A stretch of DNA of 10,294 nt. Source: a bacterium (lineage in GTDB: Bacteria; Zhuqueibacterota; Zhuqueibacteria; Thermofontimicrobiales; Thermofontimicrobiaceae). Below the pieces are notes generated by a model. That model was given only the letters and a program-made list of their open reading frames with translations. It ran no database searches and was not told where the DNA came from. Location of the stretch: assembly GCA_025453735.1 (NCBI GenBank), contig JALOPY010000091.1:1-10294 (forward strand). Direction: 5' to 3'. The translations under genes and the position numbers were made by a program. Below are positions 1-6,782 of the stretch, piece after piece. The number at the start of each line of letters is the position of its first letter. The first letter of the stretch is position 1.

Positions 1-1331
1 AGCGGCGCATCGTAATAACGCTCAGAGCTGCCAGCAACGAGATAGCCACCATCTTCGGTGGCAATCACCTCAGCCGCTCCGTCATGATGCTCCCAGCCAA
101 AAAGTTTTTGCCACTGTTTATTGCCTGCCGCATCGAATTTGACTAAAAAGACATCCCGAGCCACGGCGCCAAATTCAGGGCTGGCGGTCCAGCCAGAGAT
201 GAGATAGCCGCTATCGTTCGTAATCAACACGTTGCCCGCTTGATCCCAATCGGTACCGCCATAATGTTTTTCCCAGATAATATTTCCAGTGGCATCGATT
301 TTCACCAGGTAAAAATCAAAGTCTCCCAGCGCCCCTGTATAATTGGTGCTGGTCGAACCCACAAAAATATAGCTGCCATCACCTGTCGGTTTGATCGAAG
401 CCGCATTTTCGCCCCCCGTGCCGCCGTAAATTTTTTCCCAGATAATATTGCCACTGTCATCGATTTTAATCAGATAGGCATCATTGCTCACGTTGGTTAT
501 GGTCGATCCTGCGATGATGTATCCGCCATCCGTGGCCTGAATAATTTCTGAAGCATTATCAGCTTTGAATGCCGATTTGCCATAAGATTTTTCCCAGATG
601 AGATTTCCTGCGGCATCGGTTTTGACGAGATAAATATCAGGCTCACCCAATTGTTCGGTATAGGAATGAGATCCAACTGCGAGGTAGCCGCCATCTGGTG
701 TGATTAATACTTCAGCAAAGCCTTCGCTCCAATCTTCATCGCCATAGGTCTGGCTCCATTCCATTTGACCGTATTTGTCTATTTTGATTAATGACGCATC
801 GCTGTAATCCGCATCGATGAGCGTGGTTCCGCCCGCAATGATATAACCACCATCGGCTGTTTCTCGGATCGAGCCTGCGCCATCGCCGTCGGGTTGTCCA
901 AAGATGCGTTCAAATGTGATGAAACCGTTGGTGAGATCCGTGCCTTCGCCAGTCAATTCAGCCAGATCAGGGCTGGTACTGGCATTGCTTTCGATGACAA
1001 GCTGAGCTGAGGCTGTGCCCTCCGAAATGGGCACAAATTTAACAGGGACAACAAGCAACTGTGCCAGTCCAAGCGTCGCAGGTGTTGGATCCGTTATCAA
1101 AGAAAAAGACGATGCATTCGTTCCCTGAAACCGAAGCTTGCTGATGGTGAGGGGCTGAAGACTGATATTGTAGATCAATAAATCTCGAATCGCTTCTTTG
1201 CCTTCGGGAATTTTGCCGAAGTATAATGTCTTTGGAGAAATATTGATCGTCTGCGAAAAGGTGGTTGTTGCCAGCAACGAGATCAACATGAATGAGTAGC
1301 AAAATACGAAGCTTTTCTTGAACTGGTTCAT
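1..1331 (-). CDS. Secreted repeat protein with ASH-like N-terminal domain (C-terminus cut by window edge)
   Basis: The frame is open from ATG at 1331 to the left edge (443 codons, no stop), so the C-terminus lies outside the window. The start is fixed by AGGAGG at 1340-1345, eight bases upstream. Residues 1 to about 27 form a signal peptide (MNQFKKSFVF..., then a hydrophobic stretch ending TTTFSQ). Residues about 28-140 (INISPKTLYFGKIPEGKEA ... ELTGEG) look like the immunoglobulin-like ASH/'choice-of-anchor D' domain. Six repeats of 50-55 residues follow, with D(G/S)(G/S)Y(I/L) at about 160, 213, 268, 318, 373 and 427, each followed by a YLVKIDxxGNxxWEKxYGG strand. This pattern is known from secreted beta-propeller-like proteins of the FCB group. 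No enzyme motif is visible. A surface or exported role is inferred; whether it ends in a sorting domain cannot be seen. It lies downstream of the TonB receptor gene but is separated by 208 bases and a long hairpin. Confidence 0.85.
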   Translation of the reverse strand, partial: MNQFKKSFVFCYSFMLISLLATTTFSQTINISPKTLYFGKIPEGKEAIRDLLIYNISLQPLTISKLRFQGTNASSFSLITDPTPATLGLAQLLVVPVKFVPISEGTASAQLVIESNASTSPDLAELTGEGTDLTNGFITFERIFGQPDGDGAGSIRETADGGYIIAGGTTLIDADYSDASLIKIDKYGQMEWSQTYGDEDWSEGFAEVLITPDGGYLAVGSHSYTEQLGEPDIYLVKTDAAGNLIWEKSYGKSAFKADNASEIIQATDGGYIIAGSTITNVSNDAYLIKIDDSGNIIWEKIYGGTGGENAASIKPTGDGSYIFVGSTSTNYTGALGDFDFYLVKIDATGNIIWEKHYGGTDWDQAGNVLITNDSGYLISGWTASPEFGAVARDVFLVKFDAAGNKQWQKLFGWEHHDGAAEVIATEDGGYLVAGSSERYYDAP

Positions 1332-1349
1332 CGGAAGATCCTCCTGAGC

Positions 1350-1357
1350 CAAATATA
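1350..1357 (-). promoter_or_regulatory. Possible -7 element (TATATTTG) before the repeat-protein gene
   Basis: The minus strand reads TATATTTG here, matching the Bacteroidetes -7 consensus TAnnTTTG. It lies just before the AGGAGG of the gene starting at 1331. No convincing TTTG or TTGACA element is present at the right distance upstream, and the resulting leader would be very short. This is a weak call. Confidence 0.2.
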
Positions 1358-1482
1358 AAAGAATTTTAAGTCACAGAAATCGAGCTGATACGGAAGTGAT
1401 TTTTTGAGATGATTTCTTGAATTTCTTTTCCGTTCCCGTTCTTTTCAATGTCCTTGAAAAAATAAAATGGTCGCGTATTGCA

Positions 1483-1522
1483 ACGTGACCGTCATCCGCC
1501 AGTTGGAGGATGACGGTCACGT
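1483..1522. terminator. Long stem-loop after the TonB receptor gene (terminator-like or REP-like)
   Basis: Arms 1483-1497 (ACGTGACCGTCATCC) and 1508-1522 pair perfectly over 15 bp. Inside, a G/A mismatch is followed by two more G-C pairs closing an AGTT tetraloop. It begins 18 bases past the receptor stop codon, the expected place for a terminator of the minus-strand gene. There is no immediate U-run on the RNA; the nearest T-rich stretch (TTTTATTTTTT) starts about 15 bases further on. The GTCATCC...GGATGAC arms and the internal mismatch also recall REP-type palindromes, so it may be a copy of a dispersed element. The rest of 1332-1539 holds no gene that I can support. Confidence 0.55.
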
Positions 1523-1539
1523 CATTAAACTGTCATGAA

Positions 1540-4350
1540 CTAACTGCCAAATCGAAACTTCAATCCGCCTTTCATCCACCAGGAGTAATACTCAACGACG
1601 AGGGGTCGTTTGGCAACTCCCAGGTATTCGTAAGACGGCTCATTCGTAATATTGATTACATCGACATAAGCCTGCATCCAGGGCAGGATATTATAGGTAG
1701 CAGAAAAATCGAGCTGCATGTGGCTATCCAGCCACTCATCACGATCCTCATCCTGACCAATTGCGGTAATAAACTTGTCCCGATAGGTGCTGCTCAGTCG
1801 AGCCGAGAAACCATACTTTTCATAGCCGAGCGATACGTTGGCGACATCACCAGCCTGACCTGGCAAATAACCTTCACGAGCGGGAACGCCGACTTCTCTC
1901 ACCAGCTCCGCATCAGACCAGGTGTGGGTGTAGTTAGCATAAATACCAAAGCCGCTCAAGAATCCAGGCAGGAAGGAAAATTCCTGCTGCCAGTTCAACT
2001 CGAAGCCGAACAGATTGGCCGAGCCGCCATTAATTGCCTGCTCTTTGGTGAAGCCATCGTAGAGACCACCCTGCACCTTTGAAATACCGATGTAAATGAC
2101 ATCGTTGAGATTCTTGTAAAAGAACCCAGCCGCAGCGATACCAATACCCTTGAAGTAGTGCTCCGCCATCAAGTCAATATTCTGAGATGTCGTCGGTTTT
2201 AGCTCGGGATTACCCGTGTCGATCTTTTTATCTTTCGGATTGACATAAAAATAGGGTGCAAAATCCCAGTAATTGGGTCGAGCGATGGCATTGGTGTATG
2301 CTAGCCTGATGTTGGTCATCGAGGTTAAGCCGTAGCGCAGGTGCACCATCGGCAGAATATTGTTATAATCTCGCTTGTCGGTCACTCGCTCCATGCTGGA
2401 GAATGTACCTGCATCACTAAAAAAGAGCTTGGTGCCATCGTACTCGGTTTTGGTGAATTCATGGCGCAGACCGCCGAGGAACATAAACTTGCCTACGTTG
2501 ACGGTGGTCATGGCATAGTAGGCATAAACATCTTCATTGGCGACAAAATTCTGAGCTTCCGAATCAAAGTAGTTCAATTCGCCTTTGAGGAGACCGTCTC
2601 TGTTGGTTTTGAAAAATTCCTCCAGCTTGTCTTGATCCGGGGTGGGACCAAATCGAGCATATTCGCTATTGAAAAAGTCTTTTTCTTCTTCATCAGAAAC
2701 CATCTGGCTCATGTAGATTTTTTCCGTGCCCGTCCATTTGTATTTCCAGCGGTCTTCATCCCGATCCTTCTTTTCCATAGTCAATTTGCCGCCGAACTTC
2801 AATTCTGCCGGATAGCTCATAAGGTTATAAGGCATTTTAAAATTAACCGTGCCAACGGTGTGCGAATTGGAGGCCGTTGTGTTTCGATAGTCAATTTGAG
2901 TGAATGTATATAATGCAGGATCGTATTGCAGTTCATCTGCCACGTTGGTGAAGGTCCATTTAGGTGCTTCTGGCAATGACAGGTCGAGATTCAAATTCAC
3001 TTTTTTATCGAAATCCCACTCCGGTGCATACTGATCCGGGTGCTTCTCATCCGCATAGCTATAGGCAGCAGTGTAATCCAATTGCATATTGCCAAACTTA
3101 TGTTTCCCGCTGAAGGAGTATTGTTGTTGCAACAAATTTTCAATACGCCAGGTATGGTCACGGACAATACGGGAATCTTGCGTTAACAAGCCATCGGGTG
3201 ATAGGTACTTGCCTCGATCCACTCGAAGGCGCATCCGGGGACGATAGGTATCATCGCTCCATTGGCTATATAGTCCATGCAGGTTCCACTGATGATTATC
3301 AGACAGTCGATATTCAAGCCCACCACCCAGACCGTAGCGAGTGAACGTTGAGTTATAATCCATCAGGGTAACTTCTGTTAGTGCATAAGGAATTGGATTG
3401 TTGTTGATATCCGACTTGTTGCTCCACCGGGGCTCAGTGTTATGGGTGCCTCGTTCCTTCTGATCCCAGTTCGCAGTAAAAGTAAAACCGAGATTCCGAC
3501 TCGCACCAAACACGTCACTGAAATGCACTTTTCCCTGCCCAATTGCTTTAGCATCGATGTTTGCATAGCCGCTGCCCAAAGTGACGTCAATTCGTCGGCC
3601 AGTATAATCGAACGCACTACGGGTGACCAGGTTGATCGATCCACCAATGGCGTCGCCATCCATGTCGGGCGTCAATGCCTTCACCACTTCCACCGAAGCC
3701 AATTGGCTGGAGCTGATGATATCTAACTGCGGATAGCGTTCCTCCACCCGGTTGGTCGCCAGTTTCTCGCCGTTCACCGTGACGATGTTCAACCGAGGAT
3801 CCGTGCCACGAATCAACGCATAGCGTCCTTCACCCAGGCTGTTACTGATGTATAAGCCAGGAATTCGTTTCAGCACGTCAGCCGTATTTTCATCGGGGAA
3901 CCGCTCGATCTGTTCCTGCGCCACCACGTTCTGAATGGTTGCGGAGGTCCGTTGCTGACTGAGCGCTTTCACCTGTCCCTGTCGGATACCTTCCACCACG
4001 ACTTGTTCCATTGCCACGTAGCTGACTTTCAACGCGATGTCTTGCTTGGTCGCAGCTCCTGCTGTCACATTGACATCGGTCGAAAATGTTTCATAGCCGA
4101 TGTAGCTGACCACGAGGGTATAATTTCCTGGTGGAATGTTGGCGATCACGTACTCACCTTCACGATCCGAGGCATCGCCAAAATTAGTGCCTTTGATCAT
4201 CACATTGGCGCCAGGTAGAAAACCACCATTACTGGTATCTGTTACTCGCCCGGTAATCGATCCAGTAACCTGAGCATTTAAGCTTGTAAACGAAAAACTT
4301 AATAAAATTATTAAGCTGAAAAATAAAAATTTTGCGTTGCTGATTTTCAT
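1540..4350 (-). CDS. TonB-dependent outer-membrane receptor with carboxypeptidase-like N-terminal domain
   Basis: This is a 936-residue receptor that takes up a ligand across the outer membrane using energy from TonB-ExbBD. Signal peptide is residues 1-26 (cut after SLNA). A CarboxypepD_reg-like domain spans about 30-108 (GRVTDTSNGGFLPGANVMIKGT ... YIGYE). A TonB-box-like EQVVVEG is at about 115-121. The plug spans about 130-245, with FPDENTADVLKRIPG, GEGRYALIRGTDP and DMDGDAIGGSINLVTR, the hallmark motifs of the TonB receptor subfamily first defined in Caulobacter and Xanthomonas, many of whose members import sugars. The rest is the barrel, ending KFRFGS. I chose ATG 4350 because AAGGAGGAG sits just upstream and the signal peptide then starts normally; ATG 4380 and TTG 4398 are in frame but poorer. 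No SusD-like partner is visible. The ligand is unknown; a glycan is plausible from the neighbouring glycosidase-like gene. Confidence 0.93.
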   Translation of the reverse strand: MKISNAKFLFFSLIILLSFSFTSLNAQVTGSITGRVTDTSNGGFLPGANVMIKGTNFGDASDREGEYVIANIPPGNYTLVVSYIGYETFSTDVNVTAGAATKQDIALKVSYVAMEQVVVEGIRQGQVKALSQQRTSATIQNVVAQEQIERFPDENTADVLKRIPGLYISNSLGEGRYALIRGTDPRLNIVTVNGEKLATNRVEERYPQLDIISSSQLASVEVVKALTPDMDGDAIGGSINLVTRSAFDYTGRRIDVTLGSGYANIDAKAIGQGKVHFSDVFGASRNLGFTFTANWDQKERGTHNTEPRWSNKSDINNNPIPYALTEVTLMDYNSTFTRYGLGGGLEYRLSDNHQWNLHGLYSQWSDDTYRPRMRLRVDRGKYLSPDGLLTQDSRIVRDHTWRIENLLQQQYSFSGKHKFGNMQLDYTAAYSYADEKHPDQYAPEWDFDKKVNLNLDLSLPEAPKWTFTNVADELQYDPALYTFTQIDYRNTTASNSHTVGTVNFKMPYNLMSYPAELKFGGKLTMEKKDRDEDRWKYKWTGTEKIYMSQMVSDEEEKDFFNSEYARFGPTPDQDKLEEFFKTNRDGLLKGELNYFDSEAQNFVANEDVYAYYAMTTVNVGKFMFLGGLRHEFTKTEYDGTKLFFSDAGTFSSMERVTDKRDYNNILPMVHLRYGLTSMTNIRLAYTNAIARPNYWDFAPYFYVNPKDKKIDTGNPELKPTTSQNIDLMAEHYFKGIGIAAAGFFYKNLNDVIYIGISKVQGGLYDGFTKEQAINGGSANLFGFELNWQQEFSFLPGFLSGFGIYANYTHTWSDAELVREVGVPAREGYLPGQAGDVANVSLGYEKYGFSARLSSTYRDKFITAIGQDEDRDEWLDSHMQLDFSATYNILPWMQAYVDVINITNEPSYEYLGVAKRPLVVEYYSWWMKGGLKFRFGS

Positions 4351-4362
4351 ATTCTCCTCCTT
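4351..4362 (-). promoter_or_regulatory. Shine-Dalgarno site fixing the TonB receptor start
   Basis: The minus strand reads AAGGAGGAGAAT directly before ATG 4350. This strong site supports the start at 4350 over the in-frame ATG at 4380 and TTG at 4398, which would add 10 or 16 polar residues before the signal peptide. Confidence 0.75.
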
Positions 4363-4482
4363 CGGTTCTGATTTTGCCATAGAGAAAGAGTTCTGCAATT
4401 ATGATTTAATGCGACTCATCCGCTTTCGTGTAGAAATATGGTGCTGTGCTTTTTAATCAAAAAATATTGTTTAGCGCTGCCC

Positions 4483-4494
4483 GATCACCTCCTT
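4483..4494 (-). promoter_or_regulatory. Orphan extended Shine-Dalgarno sequence in the receptor leader (proximal copy)
   Basis: The minus strand reads AAGGAGGTGATC, a 12-base perfect complement of the conserved 16S rRNA 3' tail (GATCACCTCCTT). No usable ORF follows: the overlapping GTG frame has four further codons and no proper spacing. It lies 133 bases before the receptor start. Confidence 0.5.
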
Positions 4495-4541
4495 CGAATT
4501 ATTTTTTTTGTGGAATGGAATTATTTTAAGTCTTGAATTTC

Positions 4542-4552
4542 ATCACCTCCTT
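4542..4552 (-). promoter_or_regulatory. Orphan extended Shine-Dalgarno sequence in the receptor leader (distal copy)
   Basis: The minus strand reads AAGGAGGTGAT, matching the copy 58 bases downstream; both copies are preceded by G, giving a shared GAAGGAGGTGAT. The overlapping ATG gives only MKFKT then stop, with about two bases between GGAGG and ATG. It lies 33 bases after the tetR-type stop codon. No real gene is visible between 4351 and 4584. Confidence 0.5.
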
Positions 4553-4584
4553 CAATGAATTTGTTTAATGTAGCAAGTAGTCGA

Positions 4585-5238
4585 TTAATTTTTAAAAAAA
4601 TCGGCAATTATGACGTTCTGTTTCTGAATATATTTTTCGACTTCCTGGATAACCTCTTCAATGCGAGATGAAGAGAACCCCAACAATCGCAACGAATAAT
4701 CAATAATTTTATAACCTGGATCAACAGAATTTTTGCTTAATCTTCCTTCTCCTTTTTGTTCGTAGAATGAGTCCACAATTCCCTGCATCGCTATCGCTAA
4801 AAAGTCCAATTCGTTGCTGTCGATTTTATCCCCGAAAAATTTTTGTAAACGAATTTTTTTATTCTCTATGTTAGTTTGATATATTTCAGGAATTTTCCGA
4901 ATGACCAGCCACAGCGGAAACAGCTTCGGGTTTTCCAGGGTATTAATATAGCCAATCTTCAAATCGAGGGCAAATCCAACTTCGGGACAGAATTTCAAGT
5001 CATGAATCTCGGAGATTTGTTTTCTTAGAATATTGATATAATTTTTGCAAATGAATTTGAGGATGCTCAATTTATTGGGAAAGTGAAAATATAGGTTGCC
5101 CATCGATGTTTGCGCTTCATCGACAATTTGACGAACTGAAGTTTGTTCATAGCCCTGTTCGGAGAATAGCTTTTTAGCTGCTTTTATAATTTCTGCATGT
5201 TTATCTTGATTTCTCTTTTTGGAGGTGGGTTTGTTCAT
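4585..5238 (-). CDS. TetR/AcrR-family transcriptional regulator
   Basis: The protein has 217 residues, the usual size for the family. The N-terminal DNA-binding domain spans about 14-60: HAEIIKAAKKLFSEQGYEQT, then SVRQIVDEAQTSMGNLYFHFPNK, where TSMGNLYFHFPNK is the classic recognition-helix and following-helix signature. The remainder is the helical ligand-binding and dimer region, too variable to name a ligand. The start at ATG 5238 has AGGGGGTGG upstream. Its ATG overlaps the stop of the 55-codon ORF (ATGA), so translation is probably coupled. A perfect 23-base palindrome over the promoter at 5495-5517 makes self-repression likely. The gene looks more A+T-rich than the receptor gene downstream. 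Which neighbours it controls is not shown: no second copy of the palindrome was found in the window. Confidence 0.93.
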   Translation of the reverse strand: MNKPTSKKRNQDKHAEIIKAAKKLFSEQGYEQTSVRQIVDEAQTSMGNLYFHFPNKLSILKFICKNYINILRKQISEIHDLKFCPEVGFALDLKIGYINTLENPKLFPLWLVIRKIPEIYQTNIENKKIRLQKFFGDKIDSNELDFLAIAMQGIVDSFYEQKGEGRLSKNSVDPGYKIIDYSLRLLGFSSSRIEEVIQEVEKYIQKQNVIIADFFKN

Positions 5239-5402
5239 AAGCCACCCCCTGAAAATCGCTGAAATGGCAACTCGAATGAGACAGTTGAAATCCTGAGAAA
5301 CTTTAGATAAGAATTTTCCTGTTCAACAAGATCAGAGGTAGAGAATAAAAACAGAGAGACGAGACAAGAAAAAAACTGGAGGCTGATGATATGACACATC
5401 AT
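5235..5402 (-). CDS. Small 55-residue ORF overlapping and probably coupled to the TetR gene
   Basis: ATG 5402 (or the adjacent ATG 5399) runs to TGA at 5235-5237, which overlaps the regulator ATG as ATGA. A good Shine-Dalgarno site, GGAGG at 5411-5415, lies eight bases before the first ATG. The peptide begins MMCHIISLQFF, and residues about 5-20 (IISLQFFSCLVSLFLF) are hydrophobic enough for one membrane helix or a poor signal peptide. The rest is mixed (STSDLVEQEN, then a Phe-rich part, ending SGGGL). I recognise no family. It could be a real small membrane protein, or a leader ORF whose translation sets that of the regulator. Evidence for translation is the site, spacing and overlap only; composition is T-rich and conservation is untested. 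Confidence 0.5.
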   Translation of the reverse strand: MMCHIISLQFFSCLVSLFLFSTSDLVEQENSYLKFLRISTVSFELPFQRFSGGGL

Positions 5403-5415
5403 TTTTTCTTCCTCC
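5378..5415 (-). promoter_or_regulatory. Possible hairpin masking the start of the small ORF
   Basis: On the minus-strand RNA, GGAGG (5415-5411, the Shine-Dalgarno site) can pair with CCUCC (5382-5378) inside the coding region. The start region UGAUG can pair with CAUCA in the same hairpin. The two five-pair helices are joined by a lopsided internal loop (AAGAAAAAA against G). The pairing would hide both site and start codon. Stability is not calculated. Confidence 0.35.
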
Positions 5416-5494
5416 GAAAGATGGTCACGCTCATATCGATATCAAGACTCGAATAAAAGTGAGATGTTCATCCATTTTTTTATAGCTTGATTTC

Positions 5495-5517
5495 TTAACA
5501 GAGCACTGCTCTGTTAA
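5495..5517. promoter_or_regulatory. Perfect 23-base palindrome, likely TetR-family operator
   Basis: Arms TTAACAGAGCA (5495-5505) and TGCTCTGTTAA (5507-5517) are perfect inverted repeats around one central base. Length and symmetry fit TetR-family operators. It begins at the last base of the -10 element and covers the predicted start of transcription, so a bound repressor would block initiation. The only regulator gene in view lies directly downstream. On the minus strand it is followed by A-rich, not T-rich, sequence, so it is not a terminator for the upstream barrel gene. Confidence 0.7.
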
Positions 5518-5544
5518 ATATAATCTTTTTTTTATTTTTGTCAA
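5517..5544 (-). promoter_or_regulatory. Sigma-70-type promoter of the small ORF and TetR gene
   Basis: The minus strand has a perfect -35 TTGACA at 5544-5539, a 16-base A-rich spacer, and -10 TATATT at 5522-5517 (five of six to consensus). Transcription would start near 5510, leaving a leader of about 108 bases before the small ORF. Long A-runs on the minus strand upstream of the -35 (about 5546-5580) could act as an UP element. The palindrome at 5495-5517 abuts the -10. Confidence 0.65.
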
Positions 5545-5602
5545 GTACTTTTTTTTATTTTTTCATTTTTTTTTTATTCATCGCTTCTCAAGAAATTATT
5601 TT

Positions 5603-5620
5603 GTGCGATCAATATCGCAC
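5603..5620 (-). terminator. Small hairpin over the barrel gene stop codon
   Basis: GTGCGAT (5603-5609) and ATCGCAC (5614-5620) form a seven-pair stem with a four-base loop, overlapping the TGA of the barrel gene. The RNA continues AAAAUAAUUU, not a clean U-run, so termination here is uncertain. No better terminator is visible between this gene and the next promoter. Confidence 0.3.
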
Positions 5621-6730
5621 TTCAATAGCAAATTCAAAAATTGATTCAAGATTTTTGCTGGAATTATTTGCTGTTAAGGCATCATAATCGAGAAGCATTT
5701 TGCAGCCCTTGATGAAATTATACGCAATCCCGGTGATGTATCGTTTATGAATTGTATTTTTCGGTTTGACTTCAACTTGAAAATAATCATAGCGACTGAT
5801 CCAGCTTATTTTTGAGTTAAGAAATTTTAGCTCGCCGAACAAGGAATATCCATTTTGCGAAAGAGAATTCCCAGCAGCATTGATTGCTGTGCCAGAGGAA
5901 TTTCCTGTTCCCATGAAATACATCCCGGTTAATACGAATCGATGATGCTCCCAGGATAGAAAACCGGAATGCAAATTCCAATCCGGCGTATCCAGGCTAT
6001 TCCCCGCACCTGATGCTCCCAGGTAGGTGACTTGCAGTCCAGGTATGACATAGATCAGCGGACGAAAACTAAGACGCCATTCAAAAGTTTTATTAGTATT
6101 TTTCTCTATGGCATGGTACCCACCTCCATTATAGATTCCCAACGCGACGCTGCCATATTTCCCTGGGTAACTCTTGCTCACAGTGTTTTTATATTCATCA
6201 TCCATTTCTCCGCCCAGGTAAGAAACGAATGTGACCCCATAATCACCCGAATTGAAAATCTTGTTTCGTTCCAGAAACATCGTTCCCTGCACCCGATATT
6301 CATTGATATGCTCTTCAAAATCCAGCCAGGGACGATGCACCAGTCCGAATTCGATGAAGGGTTTAGTGAAAATAAATTGGGTCGGCAATTCATATTTCAT
6401 ATAGCAATACTTCAATCGTAATTCGACATCACCCTCACCGTCACCTTCTTTATCGACAGAAATATCGGGAGTTATTCGACCCGAAACTTTCGATGAAAAT
6501 GTTTTCTGGACAGTAATATAGCCTCGATTGAGAAAAAATTGATTAAACTTTTTTCCCTTGACTTCGCCTGCTTGATAAGAGAGAAACCATTGACCGTTAA
6601 TTGTTAGAATATCATCGCCGCTTTTATCGAGCCGAATTTGACTCAATAAAGTAATCGGAAAACTTACACCAATTAGGCAAGTGAAAATGAGACAAATCAA
6701 TAACGCATGGTTATAAGATTTCAGTGACAT
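5609..6730 (-). CDS. Outer-membrane beta-barrel (porin-like) protein
   Basis: The protein has 373 residues. Residues 1 to about 31 form a signal peptide (hydrophobic ALLICLIFTCLIGVSFPI, then LLSQ). The mature part alternates hydrophobic and polar residues, is rich in Gly, Tyr, Phe and Trp, and ends in an aromatic residue (FEFAIEVRY), as barrel proteins recognised by the BAM machinery usually do. FIEFGLVHRPWLDFEEHINE and RVQGTMFLERNK resemble phosphate-selective-porin-like or alginate-porin-like proteins, but I cannot assign a substrate. ATG 6730 has GAGAGGT about six bases upstream. It lies 52 bases after the glycosidase-like lipoprotein gene, so it is probably in the same transcript and may admit substrate or product of that enzyme. 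It could also be a structural barrel with no channel role. Confidence 0.75.
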   Translation of the reverse strand: MSLKSYNHALLICLIFTCLIGVSFPITLLSQIRLDKSGDDILTINGQWFLSYQAGEVKGKKFNQFFLNRGYITVQKTFSSKVSGRITPDISVDKEGDGEGDVELRLKYCYMKYELPTQFIFTKPFIEFGLVHRPWLDFEEHINEYRVQGTMFLERNKIFNSGDYGVTFVSYLGGEMDDEYKNTVSKSYPGKYGSVALGIYNGGGYHAIEKNTNKTFEWRLSFRPLIYVIPGLQVTYLGASGAGNSLDTPDWNLHSGFLSWEHHRFVLTGMYFMGTGNSSGTAINAAGNSLSQNGYSLFGELKFLNSKISWISRYDYFQVEVKPKNTIHKRYITGIAYNFIKGCKMLLDYDALTANNSSKNLESIFEFAIEVRY

Positions 6731-6782
6731 ATTTTTACCTCTCCCTTATAGCTGATTCTTTTCTATTCTAAATCTTCTAAAT

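Noticed and set aside
1510..2082. Long plus-strand ORF of 190 codons opposite the TonB receptor gene (also 2341-2913).
   Set aside because: It is a shadow of the receptor coding frame, with no Shine-Dalgarno support or recognisable domain, while the minus frame is a clear protein family.
4351..4398. N-terminal extension of the receptor from TTG 4398 or ATG 4380.
   Set aside because: The strong Shine-Dalgarno site and a clean signal peptide both favour ATG 4350.
4440..4457. Degenerate resemblance to the tetR palindrome before the receptor gene (minus strand TTAAAAAGCACAGCACCA).
   Set aside because: Only part of one half-site matches, spacing is off by one and there is no inverted mate, so I do not call a second operator.
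5433..5443. Short palindrome ATATCGATAT in the tetR leader.
   Set aside because: It is a ten-base A/T-rich palindrome of the kind expected by chance, with no clear relation to promoter or start codon.
5391..5456. Plus-strand 21-codon ORF (MTHHFFFLRKMV...) with GGAGG eight bases upstream, resembling a Phe/His leader peptide, followed by the 5495-5517 palindrome and a later T-run.
   Set aside because: No plus-strand gene lies downstream, the T-run begins about eight bases past the palindrome, and the palindrome and A/T stretch are better explained by the minus-strand promoter and operator. It is largely antisense to the start of the small ORF.
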